Source: Candidatus Acididesulfobacter guangdongensis (lineage in GTDB: Bacteria > SZUA-79 > Acidulodesulfobacterales > Acidulodesulfobacteraceae). From it: a DNA stretch of 64,000 bases. Where the stretch lies: the NCBI GenBank assembly GCA_004195045.1, contig SGBC01000004.1, positions 62,001 to 126,000 on the forward strand. The letters run 5' to 3'. Of the stretch, positions 17,516 through 27,413 are shown piece after piece. Below the pieces are notes generated by a model. The model worked only from the letters and a program-made list of their open reading frames with translations, was not told the origin of the DNA and did no database searches. Each line of letters starts with the position of its first letter. Within the stretch, counting starts at the first letter, position 1. Made by a program: the position numbers and the translations under genes.

Positions 17516-17546
17516 AAATAAAAATGACTTTCATTTTTTTATTTTT
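17514..17546. terminator. Weak bidirectional A/T hairpin between convergent genes
   Basis: AAAAATAAAAATGA pairs with TCATTTTTTTATTTTT around a CTT loop, with a two-base bulge. It lies between the glyoxalase-fold gene and queF, which converge. Confidence 0.45.
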
Positions 17547-17551
17547 TATTT

Positions 17552-18001
17552 CTATACCTGAGTGCCGCGATTGACGCTATTGTATTTAACTTTGACTATT
17601 GTATCAAGTCCGCCCCTTGATTCAAATTTTGCTTCAATTTCCATATATTGAGGTTTCAATAAGTCAGTCAAATCATTTAATATTCGGTTTACGGCATGCT
17701 CCTGAAGTATTCCGATGTTCCGAAAAGACAGCAGATAATATTTTAACGACTTCATTTCAACGAGACTGTCATTCGGAATATATTTTATATTAAGTTCTGC
17801 CGTATCAGGAAGTCCGCTCCAGGGACAGACTGAAGTAAATTCTTTTGTTCCGATATTCACTTCTGTTCCGCTTTGAGGATAATCGAAAGGGATTGTTTCT
17901 AAAACTTTTACGTCTATACCGGCTTCAGTTTTAATATCAAATCTTTTTTCTTTGTATTTGTTATCGTCATAGTGATTGTACTGCTCATATAAATCAGACA
18001 T
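17552..18001 (-). CDS. queF: NADPH-dependent 7-cyano-7-deazaguanine reductase QueF
   Basis: 149 residues, the short (type I) form. The nucleophile is Cys59 in SVCPWSGLPD with Asp66, and EMKSLKYYLLSFRN is the QueF motif that binds NADPH and substrate. It reduces preQ0 to preQ1 for queuosine in tRNA. AAGGAG stands before the ATG. The other queuosine genes are not in the window. Confidence 0.95.
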   Translation of the reverse strand: MSDLYEQYNHYDDNKYKEKRFDIKTEAGIDVKVLETIPFDYPQSGTEVNIGTKEFTSVCPWSGLPDTAELNIKYIPNDSLVEMKSLKYYLLSFRNIGILQEHAVNRILNDLTDLLKPQYMEIEAKFESRGGLDTIVKVKYNSVNRGTQV

Positions 18002-18408
18002 AATATTATAATCTCCTTAAAATAAAATGACCGGAAAATAAAATAGCCGGCAGGCATTATTTATTAGACAACAGGGTGTTAACGCATCAGCTAAGTAAGG
18101 CAGCAGACGTATAATCAATTATTTATTATAATTTATTGATTGTAATTATTATATCTCGTGCATATAATTCGTTTTTTTTGTTTGATAATATGCAATTTTT
18201 CATTTAAGATATGTATATGATATATATCAAACAAAAAGAAAAACAAACAAACAAATCATTATTATATTGCGAGATAATCAATAATCAAATAATCAGTAAT
18301 AAATAATATAGCATAAAAAAATCAGTTTTAAAATTATTAAATTATTTAATAAATTAAATATTAAACTAAAGATAAATATAATTATAAAATAAATACGTAA
18401 AATATATA
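18002..18408. other. Divergent intergenic region with a 13-bp inverted repeat
   Basis: Lies between queF (minus) and murI (plus). TTTTTGTTTGATA at 18175-18187 and TATCAAACAAAAA at 18225-18237 are perfect inverted copies separated by 37 bp, possibly an operator or a transcript hairpin. No preQ1 riboswitch was recognised and no gene seen. Confidence 0.6.
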
Positions 18409-19329
18409 ATGTCAACTGATAATAGCCGACCGATAGGTATTTTTGATTCCGGATTGGGCGGTCTGACCGTATTCAAAGAAATACGGCAATTGCTTAGATA
18501 TGAAAATCTTATATATTTCGGTGATACGGCAAGAGTACCTTACGGAAACAAATCGAAAGAAACAATTTTAAGATATTCCAAAGAAATAACAAAATTTTTA
18601 CTAAAAAATGATGTAAAACTTATTGTCGTTGCCTGCAATACCGTATCAAGTTTAGCTCTTGATGAATTAAAAAAAGAATTCGGCATACCTATTTTTGGCG
18701 TGATAGAGCCGGGCGCCAGATGCGCTTATAAAAAATTAATTGAAAGAAGCCGCAGTGAGAATAAAGGAACTGCAACTGAAAAAAAAATCTTAAGCGATGC
18801 AGCAGCCGATTTGTCCGATACGGCAACTATAGCAGTTATCGGAACATCTGCAACAATAGGGAGCAAGGCTTATTCCAACGCAATAAACAGATTAAATAAT
18901 TATAATAACGGCGAAGGCGCAAACATAAATGTTAAGATAATAGAAAAAGCCTGTCCTTTATTAGTCCCGCTTGTAGAAGAAGGTTGGATTAATTCCGATA
19001 TTACACGCGATGTAATAAAATATTATTTGCAGCCTGTAATTGAAAGCAATCCGTTTTCTATCGTTCTTGGTTGCACCCATTATCCGATGTTAAAAAAAAT
19101 TATCTCAGAAATTGCGGATAACAGCACAGAAATTATTGATTCAGGAAAAGAAGTCGCTATAGAAGTAAAAAATTTTTTACTTAGAAATAAAATGTTAAAT
19201 GGCAAGGCTGATAGACCTTATGAAAAATATTATGTCAGCGACGATCCTGAAAAATTTAAATTGCTGGGAAGCAATTTTATCGGCAGCAATATAACGGAGC
19301 ATATCGAAGTTGTAATTGATTTTCTTTAA
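18409..19329 (+). CDS. murI: Glutamate racemase
   Basis: 306 residues, somewhat longer than the usual 260-270. IGIFDSGLGGLTV opens the fold, VVACNTVSS and LGCTHYPML hold the two catalytic cysteines. It makes D-glutamate for peptidoglycan, the residue that MurT/GatD would amidate. An insert of about 30 residues (near 110-140, rich in Ser/Lys/Asp) explains the extra length. It precedes metH by 101 bp. Confidence 0.95.
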   Translation: MSTDNSRPIGIFDSGLGGLTVFKEIRQLLRYENLIYFGDTARVPYGNKSKETILRYSKEITKFLLKNDVKLIVVACNTVSSLALDELKKEFGIPIFGVIEPGARCAYKKLIERSRSENKGTATEKKILSDAAADLSDTATIAVIGTSATIGSKAYSNAINRLNNYNNGEGANINVKIIEKACPLLVPLVEEGWINSDITRDVIKYYLQPVIESNPFSIVLGCTHYPMLKKIISEIADNSTEIIDSGKEVAIEVKNFLLRNKMLNGKADRPYEKYYVSDDPEKFKLLGSNFIGSNITEHIEVVIDFL

Positions 19330-19430
19330 ATAACATTTTATATAATAACATTTAATATTTAATATAATTTACATGAAAAAATTAAAAAAATAAATGAAAA
19401 AAGGCATACATTAAAAAAGGTTCAAAAACT

Positions 19431-21896
19431 ATGATAAAAAATTTTAGAAAAGAATTGCAAAAAAGATTAATTATGTCCGATGGCGCATTGGGCACTGTTT
19501 TACAGCTTCAAGGTCTTCTGCCTAAAGGTTTATTGCCTGAAAGTTTTAATATAACCGATAAAATTGAGCATATTATAGCTGTTCATAAAAGCTATGCGGA
19601 GGCTGGAAGCGAAATATTAGTGGCAAACACTTTTGGGGCAAATAGAATAAAACTCGCAGAATACGGTCTGGAAAACAAATTATATGAAATTAATTATAAT
19701 GCCGTAAAAGCAGCGCAAAAAGCCTCCGAAGGCAAATGTCTTATAGCTATGTCTTTAGCTCCTACCGGAAAATTTATTTATCCGGTCGGTGAATTAACAT
19801 TCAAGGAAAGCGTTGAATTATATAAAGAACAGATAAAAGCCGGTCTCGATGCCGATGTTGATTTATTTCAGCTTGAAACTATGATAGATCTGCAGGAGGT
19901 CAGAGCGGCAATAATAGCCGTTAAAGAATTAAGCGACAAACCGGTAATAGCGATGATGACATTTGATAATACATACAGAACTATTCTTGGCACCACCCCC
20001 GAAGTTTTCGCCGTTACCGCCGACAGTCTGGGTGTCGATGTTATCGGAGCAAATTGTTCCGTCGGACCAGAAGATATTTATGAAATTTTAAAAAAAATGG
20101 CTGCCGTTACCGATATTCCTCTCATTTCTAAGCCTAATGCAGGCATACCTTCTTTAATAAACGGAAAAACCATATTTCCAGGCAAGCCGGATGATTTTTC
20201 CAAAATAATAGAAGAACTTGCATTAATAGGAGTCAGGGTTGTATCAGCCTGCTGCGGTAGCAATAGCTCGTTTATCAGAGCTATGTCGGACGAAGTAAAG
20301 ATAATAAACAGCGGCGGATTACCCGAAAAAGGTATAAAAAGAGAACCGGGGCTTTTTGTAACTTCCAGAACATCAGTTATAGGATTAGGCTCTAATCATC
20401 CGCCTGTCATGATAGGGGAAAGAATAAATCCTACGGGAAAAAAAGATTTTATAGAAGAGTTAAAAAACGGCAAAACTAATTATATTAGAAAAACTGCTAA
20501 AATTCAAATCGATGACGGCGCATCCATGCTTGATATTAATGTCGGCGTTCCCGGTACTGACGAAATTGAACTGATGAAAAAAGCAATCTTGGCTGCTTCT
20601 AATGTTGTGCAGAGCCCCTTAGTTATAGATTCTTCCAATCCTGATGCCGTAGAAGAGGCTCTCATGCTATATCCTGGTAAAGCATTGATTAATTCTATAA
20701 GCGGCGAAGAAAAAAAGTTAACTAAATTAATGCCTCTTATTAAAAAATACGGCGCTGCCGTTATAGTTCTTGCTTTAGACGACGGCGGCATTCCCGAAAC
20801 ATCGGATGAGAGAATCAAAACTGCGTATAAAGTTTATTACAAACTAACGGATTTTGGCATTAAATCGTATGATGTTATGATCGATTTTTTAACCCTTCCG
20901 ATAAGCGCCGGACAAGATAAGGCGCTGATAACATTAGACGCGATTAAAAAAAATAAAACTATTCTGAATCTTCCTACCGTTCTGGGCGTCAGTAATATAT
21001 CTTTCGGTTTGCCGAAAAGAACCCATATTAATGCAGCTTTTTTAACGATGTGTTTTTCGGAAGGATTGAGCGCCGCTATAGTAAATCCAGAAGACGAACT
21101 GCTAACAGGCAGTTTTTATGCGGTAAAAGTTTTAATAGCCAAAGATTATCTTGCAAAGGCTTATATAAATCATTTTTCGGAAAAAGCAAACAGTTATAAT
21201 AACGAAAAAAATTTAAACACGTCAGAAAAATCTAAAAATGCAGATGATAAAAGCAATATCTTAAGTCCGGGCGAAAAATTGTACAGCGCTGTTTTAAACG
21301 GAGAAAAAGAAGGCGTTGTTTCTATTGTGGAAAATTTGCTGTCCGAGGGTATAGCACCTTTAGAAATAGGCAATAAATATTTAATACCTGCACTTGAAGA
21401 AGTTGGAAAGCTTTTTGATAAAAATATATATTTTTTGCCGCAGGTTATGGAAAGCGCAGAGGTTATGAAGATTGCTTTTGCCAGAATTAAGAGAGATTTG
21501 CCGAAAAACATAAACGATGCTGAAACCGTAAAAATTTTAATGGCGACCGTTGAAGGAGATGTTCACGATATCGGCAAAAATATTGTCGCAACGCTTTTAG
21601 AAAATAACGGTTTTGAGGTTATCGACCTTGGCAGAAATGTAAAGACCGAAAAAATAGTTGAAGAGGCAATAAAAAACAAAGTCGATTTTGTAGGGCTATC
21701 GGCTTTGATGACGACTACCGTCGGTGAAATGGAAAATGTTATAAAAGAATTGAAAAAAAACGGTATAAATGTTTTTTCAATGGTCGGCGGAGCCGTAGTA
21801 AACGAAGATTATGCAAAGTCTATAAATGCTGATATTTATGCAAAAAATGCTATGGAAGCTGTTGAAAAAATTAAACAATTAATAAATAAAAAATGA
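19431..21896 (+). CDS. metH: Cobalamin-dependent methionine synthase lacking the reactivation domain
   Basis: 821 residues against about 1,200 for full-length MetH. Order: homocysteine-binding barrel (1 to about 300; zinc ligands Cys209, Cys274, Cys275), pterin-binding barrel (about 320-580; MIGERINPTGKK), an Asn/Lys-rich linker, cap domain and cobalamin-binding domain with GDVHDIGKNIV, where His712 is the lower cobalt ligand. The protein ends there, so the C-terminal AdoMet-binding domain that reduces inactive cob(II)alamin is missing. An external activator is needed; the ASKHA protein at 33053-34438 is a candidate. Confidence 0.93.
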   Translation: MIKNFRKELQKRLIMSDGALGTVLQLQGLLPKGLLPESFNITDKIEHIIAVHKSYAEAGSEILVANTFGANRIKLAEYGLENKLYEINYNAVKAAQKASEGKCLIAMSLAPTGKFIYPVGELTFKESVELYKEQIKAGLDADVDLFQLETMIDLQEVRAAIIAVKELSDKPVIAMMTFDNTYRTILGTTPEVFAVTADSLGVDVIGANCSVGPEDIYEILKKMAAVTDIPLISKPNAGIPSLINGKTIFPGKPDDFSKIIEELALIGVRVVSACCGSNSSFIRAMSDEVKIINSGGLPEKGIKREPGLFVTSRTSVIGLGSNHPPVMIGERINPTGKKDFIEELKNGKTNYIRKTAKIQIDDGASMLDINVGVPGTDEIELMKKAILAASNVVQSPLVIDSSNPDAVEEALMLYPGKALINSISGEEKKLTKLMPLIKKYGAAVIVLALDDGGIPETSDERIKTAYKVYYKLTDFGIKSYDVMIDFLTLPISAGQDKALITLDAIKKNKTILNLPTVLGVSNISFGLPKRTHINAAFLTMCFSEGLSAAIVNPEDELLTGSFYAVKVLIAKDYLAKAYINHFSEKANSYNNEKNLNTSEKSKNADDKSNILSPGEKLYSAVLNGEKEGVVSIVENLLSEGIAPLEIGNKYLIPALEEVGKLFDKNIYFLPQVMESAEVMKIAFARIKRDLPKNINDAETVKILMATVEGDVHDIGKNIVATLLENNGFEVIDLGRNVKTEKIVEEAIKNKVDFVGLSALMTTTVGEMENVIKELKKNGINVFSMVGGAVVNEDYAKSINADIYAKNAMEAVEKIKQLINKK

Positions 21897-22050
21897 CAAT
21901 TTCACAAGGGCTGTAAAATTTTTTAAAGGAAATTTGATTATTGAAACCTGAATATCTAACAAAATAGAAAGGTTAATCAAATTGCACAATTTTTAATCAG
22001 CAGGTAAGTTGTTAAAATATTAGAGTAATTCTTAAGTTATTGAAATTATT

Positions 22051-23622
22051 ATGTATTTAAATATAAAAAATAAAATTGAAATCATTCTGTATAAATTTTT
22101 TAAACTGATTTTAGTTGCAGTTTTCAAAAGAAACGGGGATGTATTACCGATTTATTTGCTAAAAAAATTAGATAAAAATTTAATTGATAATTTTGCAAGA
22201 GATATAAATGCTATAAATATTCCGGTAATATTTGTCACAGGAACTAACGGAAAAACTACAACCGCCAATTTAATAGCTTCAGGTTTAAATAAAGCCGGTA
22301 TGAAAGTTTGTTCAAACATCAACGGAGCAAATATGACAAACGGCATTTTCGGGTCTATTATTGAGCGATATTCATTTAATGGCAAATTTAATGCGGATAT
22401 TATGGTAATTGAAACAGACGAGAAGGTTTTTCCATATATTATTTCAAAAATAAATCCGGATCTTGTAGTAATTACTAATTTTTATAGAGACCAGTTAGAC
22501 AGATACGGAGAAGTAAATACTACAATGCTCAGTATTAAAAAATCAATACAGTCTTTAAAAACTTATCCTGTTTTAATTTTGCCTTCCAATGAACCTCTCG
22601 CGTCTTTTGTGGGATTTAATACTAAAAATAAAAAGTTTTATTTTAACGTTAAATCAGAGAAAAAAGAATTTAATAATGATTACAACAACAATAATAATGA
22701 CAATAACAACGGTAAAAGCAATAATGACAAATTAAATACATTAAATGCTTTAGGTAGCGATTTAGATGACCATAACTTATGTAAACGCGAAAAAGAAAAT
22801 AGCAATATCGCTTTAACCGATGCAATCTCCTGCCCTCAATGCGGAAATATATTGTCCGCTTATTTTAACGTTCATTATACTATGATAAATTATTGCTGTA
22901 ATTATTGCGGATATAAAAACGCTGCTGCTGATGTAGAGGCAGAATCGTCCGGCGATGATTATATAACTTTTAATTTTAAAAATATGGAAGAATTTAATTC
23001 TAAGGTAAAAAGCAAAGGATTCTATTTTAAGCCTTCAATACAGGGTTATTATAACATATTAAACTATATGGCAGCCTTTCTGGTGCTAAAATTTTATTGC
23101 ATAGACGACGAGATAATAAAAAAAACATTTGAAAATTATTCCACAAAATTTGGCAGGTCTTTTAAGAAAATAGTTCAAGGAATAGAGTGCAGCATAGATT
23201 TAGTAAAAAATCCATCAGGATTCAACAATGTATTAGAAAAGATATTTGAAAAAGATGATTGCATTAATGCTTTATTTGCTTTTTCCGACAGAGATGCGGA
23301 CGGCAGGGATATTTCATGGATTTGGGACGTAAATTTTGAAAAATATATTAATAAATTTAATAATATTGCAATTACGGGGCTTAGACCGTACGATATGGCT
23401 ATAAGGCTTAAAACTGCCGGAATAGATATAAAGAAAATAAAAGTAAATCATAATGTTAAAAAAGCGTTTAACGGAATTATAAATGACAGATATAATTACG
23501 GCAATGCCGTAGACGGCAGCTATAACTGCTGTAATTACAGCAATAATAAAAAAAAATTAAATAAACTCTATATATTTTCAACTTATACAGAACTTTCAAA
23601 TTTAGAAAAAATTATTGTATAA
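22051..23622 (+). CDS. murT: Lipid II isoglutaminyl synthase ligase subunit MurT-like
   Basis: 523 residues. Mur-ligase ATPase motif VTGTNGKTTTANLIASGL near residue 70, and RDQLDRYGE in the central domain. A Cys4 zinc ribbon (Cys261, Cys264, Cys282/283, Cys286) is inserted in the middle domain, the mark of MurT. The C-terminal DUF1727-type region has FSDRDADGRDISWIWD. With GatD it amidates D-Glu of lipid II. Two Asn-rich inserts (about 210-225 and near the C-terminus) are unusual. Follows metH by 154 bp. Confidence 0.87.
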   Translation: MYLNIKNKIEIILYKFFKLILVAVFKRNGDVLPIYLLKKLDKNLIDNFARDINAINIPVIFVTGTNGKTTTANLIASGLNKAGMKVCSNINGANMTNGIFGSIIERYSFNGKFNADIMVIETDEKVFPYIISKINPDLVVITNFYRDQLDRYGEVNTTMLSIKKSIQSLKTYPVLILPSNEPLASFVGFNTKNKKFYFNVKSEKKEFNNDYNNNNNDNNNGKSNNDKLNTLNALGSDLDDHNLCKREKENSNIALTDAISCPQCGNILSAYFNVHYTMINYCCNYCGYKNAAADVEAESSGDDYITFNFKNMEEFNSKVKSKGFYFKPSIQGYYNILNYMAAFLVLKFYCIDDEIIKKTFENYSTKFGRSFKKIVQGIECSIDLVKNPSGFNNVLEKIFEKDDCINALFAFSDRDADGRDISWIWDVNFEKYINKFNNIAITGLRPYDMAIRLKTAGIDIKKIKVNHNVKKAFNGIINDRYNYGNAVDGSYNCCNYSNNKKKLNKLYIFSTYTELSNLEKIIV

Positions 23623-23910
23623 TTAAATTGCCGTTATAACGATACTGTCGCCGAATAATGTAATTTTTCGTTGCCCATTTTTAATTTTAGTGATAAACTT
23701 TTCGTTATAAGCCGCTTTGGTTATAATTCGCTTTGATTATATGTGCAGCCTGTATTTGTTTAACATTTTTGCTGCGCAATAATTTTAAATGTTGCTGCGC
23801 TATCGCTTTTTTAACGTCGTATTTTGTTAAACGTCTTTACTATAGAATATCCTTAGTGTGTTCTTTAAATTTTTAACGGTAATAATAATTTAAGGCTATA
23901 TATAAATATC
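23623..23910. other. Non-coding gap
   Basis: No gene or convincing RNA structure seen; a few TTATAA-containing words repeat. Confidence 0.4.
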
Positions 23911-24273
23911 ATGAATCCATACTATTATATGATTTTTGCCGTTATCTTTTCATCGTTTGGCCAGCTTTTGCAAAAAATAGGCTCGGGTAAAGTAAAAGAG
24001 GAACATTTAAAAATAGGTTTTAAATCTGTCCTTATATTTTTTAATCCCTTTATTTTCAGTGCGCTGGTCATCCTTTTTTTCGCCACATTATTTTATCTTC
24101 TGGCATTATCCAAACTTCCGCTGTCTATTGCATACCCGCTCTTATCAAGCGGTTATATTTTTGTGCTGTTGCTTTCAAAATTTTTTTTGAAAGAAAAAGT
24201 TGGAATCAGAAGATGGCTTGGGGTTTTTGTTATTATTACGGGGATATGCGTTGTTTTTTTTTCAGGCAGGTAA
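23911..24273 (+). CDS. Small EamA/SMR-type membrane protein
   Basis: 120 residues with four hydrophobic segments (about 1-20, 42-62, 70-92, 99-117). YYYMIFAVIFSSFGQLLQKIGSG and LPLSIAYPLLSSGYIFVLLLSKFFLKE follow the small multidrug resistance/ArnE-like half-transporter pattern. Such proteins work as dimers, exporting cations or flipping lipid-linked sugars. Substrate unknown. It precedes recO. Confidence 0.7.
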   Translation: MNPYYYMIFAVIFSSFGQLLQKIGSGKVKEEHLKIGFKSVLIFFNPFIFSALVILFFATLFYLLALSKLPLSIAYPLLSSGYIFVLLLSKFFLKEKVGIRRWLGVFVIITGICVVFFSGR

Positions 24274-24428
24274 AATAAATAATAAAATAATAAAAGAGTT
24301 GCAGACACTAAAGCAATAAAAAAAATATAAAATAAAAATAAATGATACTTGTATAGAATAGGTTGTATAATCATATTTATTTAAAAAATAATTTAATTTA
24401 AATATTTACAATTCGGAAGATAATTTTA

Positions 24429-25193
24429 ATGAACGTGTTATCGTCAAAATCTTTTATTGTTTCCATAAAAAAAATGAATGAAGCAGACTTATTAATAGTC
24501 TATGTTACCGAAGATTATGGAAAAATCGTCTGTTTTGCCAATAATGCAAGAAAAAGCAAAAAGAGGTTTCTTGGAAAACTTGAACCCGCTATGCTGACAA
24601 GTATAAAATTTTATGAAAAAGCGGGAATGTCGCTGGCAATACTTTATGAAGTAGATTCTGTCGAAGAATATAAAAATATCAGAAAAAATATAAATGCCTA
24701 CATGTCTATATCAAAACTTCTGGAAATTACAAAAGCGCTTGTTCCTGAAAAAGACAAAAATATAATGATTTTTAATTTGCTAAGGGACGTATATATTAGT
24801 TTGAATGACGCGGTCGGAAACGATTGCACGGAAGATATCATCTTAAAGCATGAGCTTTATTTTATTTCTAATTTTTTAAAGTATATCGGCATATTTCCCA
24901 ATTTTACGACATGCACATTATGTTCGCAGAAAAATGCAGATAATTATTTTACTTTCAGCATAGCAAAAGGCGGAGCAGTCTGCGGCAATTGCGCCAAAAC
25001 GGTAAAAACAATAAATTTGCCTGTAAGCGCCGTAAAAATTATTAATCTCATGGCAAATTCCAGTACTTCGATAATTTCAAAATTAAATGCCAAAGACTAT
25101 GTCCTGAGAGACTGCATTAACTTTTTAGAAAATATTTTATCCTCTTATGCAGGAAATTCATTTAAATCTTTCAATCTTAATAAAAAATATTAA
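24429..25193 (+). CDS. recO: DNA repair protein RecO
   Basis: 254 residues. The N-terminal OB fold reads SFIVSIKKMNEADLLIVYVTEDYGKI, and residues near 160-190 form a Cys4 zinc site (CTLCS ... CGNC). RecO anneals single strands and loads RecA with RecR. It is 20 bp upstream of selA, so they are probably co-transcribed. Confidence 0.9.
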   Translation: MNVLSSKSFIVSIKKMNEADLLIVYVTEDYGKIVCFANNARKSKKRFLGKLEPAMLTSIKFYEKAGMSLAILYEVDSVEEYKNIRKNINAYMSISKLLEITKALVPEKDKNIMIFNLLRDVYISLNDAVGNDCTEDIILKHELYFISNFLKYIGIFPNFTTCTLCSQKNADNYFTFSIAKGGAVCGNCAKTVKTINLPVSAVKIINLMANSSTSIISKLNAKDYVLRDCINFLENILSSYAGNSFKSFNLNKKY

Positions 25194-25213
25194 TTTAAAT
25201 TAGTTTATAAATT

Positions 25214-26656
25214 ATGGATAGCTTAAACAAATATTTAAGAAAATTTCCGAAAATTCAATTAATTTTGCAGGATGAAGGTGTCAAAAAATTAATAGACAAA
25301 TATTCTTATAATGCCGTAAAAGATAAATTAGAAGAAATATTGTCAGAAGAAAAAGAGAAAATAAAAATAAAAATAAATTTTAAAGATGATGCAGTACTTG
25401 AAGACAATATTTTTAAAATAGAGCGCTTCGCATTTTTGCTGAATGATTATTTTAATAACTTTTCATTCAGTCTTAAAAGGGTTATTAACGGAACGGGCGT
25501 AGTTGTTCATACCAATCTTGGCAGGTCTATCTTGCCGAAAGCGGCAGTTGAAAATGTGTTTAAAATATCTTCTTCATATTCAAATCTTGAATTCAATCTT
25601 GAAGAAGGAATGAGGGGTAAAAGATATTCCCATGTGGAAACATTGCTTAACAGAATTTTAAACTGTGAAGCGGCTATTGTAGTTAATAATAATGCTGCTG
25701 CCGTGTTTATGGCGTTAAATACTTTTGCCGCAGGAATCAAAAAAGAAGTTATAGTTTCGAGAGGCGAGCTTGTTGAAATAGGCGGTTCGTTTAGAATTCC
25801 GGATATAATGAAAGCGTCAGGAGCGCAGCTTATCGAAGTCGGAACTACAAATAAAACTAAAATTAATGATTACGAATCAGAAATAAACGAAAATACGGCG
25901 CTGCTGCTTAAAGTTCATCACAGCAATTTTAAAATGACGGGATTTGTTCACGAGGTAAATTCTAAAGAGCTTGTAGAAACAGGAGAAAAATACAATATTC
26001 CTGTTATGGAAGATCTCGGTTCAGGAAGTTTTATCAAATTTGAAAAATTCGGTCTTCCAAAAGAGCCTACCGCTCAGGAAGTTATTAACGCAGGGATTGA
26101 TATAGTAACATTCAGCGGAGACAAACTTCTTGGCGGACCGCAGGCAGGTATTATTGCAGGCAAAAAAGAGTATGTTGATTTAATTGCAAAAAACCCGTTA
26201 AACAGGGCTTTCAGGATTGACAAAATGACTCTGGCGGCGCTTGAAGCAGTCTTGTTTGAATATTTAGATATAAATAACGCTATCAAGAACATTCCGACCC
26301 TCCGCCTGCTTTCACAAAATATTTTAGAAATAAAAAAAAGAGGGTTAAAACTTTTAAATAAGGTTAAAAAGCTTGAAAGCACCTATAAAATCATGTATAC
26401 TTTTAACATTATAGAAGATTTCAGTATTGTAGGAGGCGGAGCAATGCCTGATTACGAAATGAAAACATATTGCCTGTCCGTTACTCATAAATTTTTTGCG
26501 GCGGAAAAATTAAGCGAAATATTCAGAGGTTTACAAATACCTGTTGTCGGTAAAATCAAAGACGGTAAATTCCTGATCGATTTAAGGACTGTTTTAGATG
26601 ACGATATAAACGATATAATCGGAAATTTCATAAAAGTTTCTCAGATGTCAAATTAA
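25214..26656 (+). CDS. selA: L-seryl-tRNA(Sec) selenium transferase
   Basis: 480 residues, the normal bacterial SelA length. RVINGTGVVVHTNLGRSILP is the family signature and Lys304 in TFSGDKLLGGPQAG is the PLP lysine. SelA converts seryl-tRNA(Sec) to selenocysteyl-tRNA(Sec) using selenophosphate from SelD, which is encoded about 4.3 kb downstream. The presence of both genes means the cell can read UGA as selenocysteine. selB and the tRNA(Sec) gene selC were not found in this window. Confidence 0.96.
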   Translation: MDSLNKYLRKFPKIQLILQDEGVKKLIDKYSYNAVKDKLEEILSEEKEKIKIKINFKDDAVLEDNIFKIERFAFLLNDYFNNFSFSLKRVINGTGVVVHTNLGRSILPKAAVENVFKISSSYSNLEFNLEEGMRGKRYSHVETLLNRILNCEAAIVVNNNAAAVFMALNTFAAGIKKEVIVSRGELVEIGGSFRIPDIMKASGAQLIEVGTTNKTKINDYESEINENTALLLKVHHSNFKMTGFVHEVNSKELVETGEKYNIPVMEDLGSGSFIKFEKFGLPKEPTAQEVINAGIDIVTFSGDKLLGGPQAGIIAGKKEYVDLIAKNPLNRAFRIDKMTLAALEAVLFEYLDINNAIKNIPTLRLLSQNILEIKKRGLKLLNKVKKLESTYKIMYTFNIIEDFSIVGGGAMPDYEMKTYCLSVTHKFFAAEKLSEIFRGLQIPVVGKIKDGKFLIDLRTVLDDDINDIIGNFIKVSQMSN

Positions 26657-26793
26657 TTAAATAGAAAAATAAAAAGACATATTTGAACGACGCTTACTTA
26701 TATATTAATATTATATATATAAAATAATTTAATATTGTGGTATTATAATAATATCATCGCTTTTAATTTATAATATAATATGCGGGTTTGCTT

Positions 26794-27390
26794 ATGCTAT
26801 CTTCCAGTGTATTAGTTCTAAATAAATCCTTTTTGCCGGTTCACGTAACTTCTCTTAAGAGGGCTTTTATACTTTTATATCAAGGAGCTGCTAAGGCTGT
26901 TGATGAAAATTACCGCACATTCACTTTTGATTCATGGAAAGATATTTCTGTTACAGACGGCGCTCAATCAGTAGGTCTCGTGGATAGGTTCATTAGAGTG
27001 CCGAGGGTAATTCTTCTTACAGGGTATGATAAAGTACCTAAAAGATATATTAAATTTTCGAGAGCAAATATATTTTTCAGGGATAAAAATAAATGCCAGT
27101 ACTGCGGAAAAGAATTTAAAAAAAACGATTTAAATTTAGACCATGTAATTCCCAGAACGTACGGCGGAATATCTTCATGGGAAAATGTCGTATGCAGCTG
27201 CATTAAATGCAATAGAATTAAGGGCGGCAGAACGCCGGAAGAAGCGGGAATGAATTTAATACGGAAGCCTAGAAAACCGGAATGGTCTCCTTATTATCAT
27301 ATATCTTTGACAAATATATTATATAAAGAATGGATGCCGTTTCTTAATATTGTTGATAGCGCCTACTGGCACGTAGAACTTGAAGAGTAA
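26794..27390 (+). CDS. HNH endonuclease domain protein
   Basis: 198 residues from the ATG at 26794; an in-frame TTG lies two codons upstream. The HNH module near 105-150 reads CQYCGKEF, LNLDHVIPRTYGG, ENVVCSCIKCN, RIKG: a zinc-bound HNH fold with two CxxC pairs. The N-terminal SVLVLNKSFLPVHVTSLKRAF marks a widely conserved stand-alone bacterial HNH family of unknown role. It lies 21 bp or so before mlaE but there is no obvious functional link. Confidence 0.85.
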   Translation: MLSSSVLVLNKSFLPVHVTSLKRAFILLYQGAAKAVDENYRTFTFDSWKDISVTDGAQSVGLVDRFIRVPRVILLTGYDKVPKRYIKFSRANIFFRDKNKCQYCGKEFKKNDLNLDHVIPRTYGGISSWENVVCSCIKCNRIKGGRTPEEAGMNLIRKPRKPEWSPYYHISLTNILYKEWMPFLNIVDSAYWHVELEE

Positions 27391-27413
27391 ATTATAAAAA
27401 TATATAAAAACAT

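Noticed and set aside
18002-18110. preQ1 riboswitch in the queF leader
   Set aside because: The leader has a CCGG-type hairpin but not the preQ1-I A-rich tail pattern; not enough to call.
21932-21981. Hairpin after metH as a terminator
   Set aside because: AATTTGATT...AATCAAATT with AACCT/AGGTT pairs only imperfectly and lacks a U-run.
26657-26787. tRNA(Sec) gene near selA
   Set aside because: No cloverleaf of the required length in the gaps around selA or selD; selC must be elsewhere.
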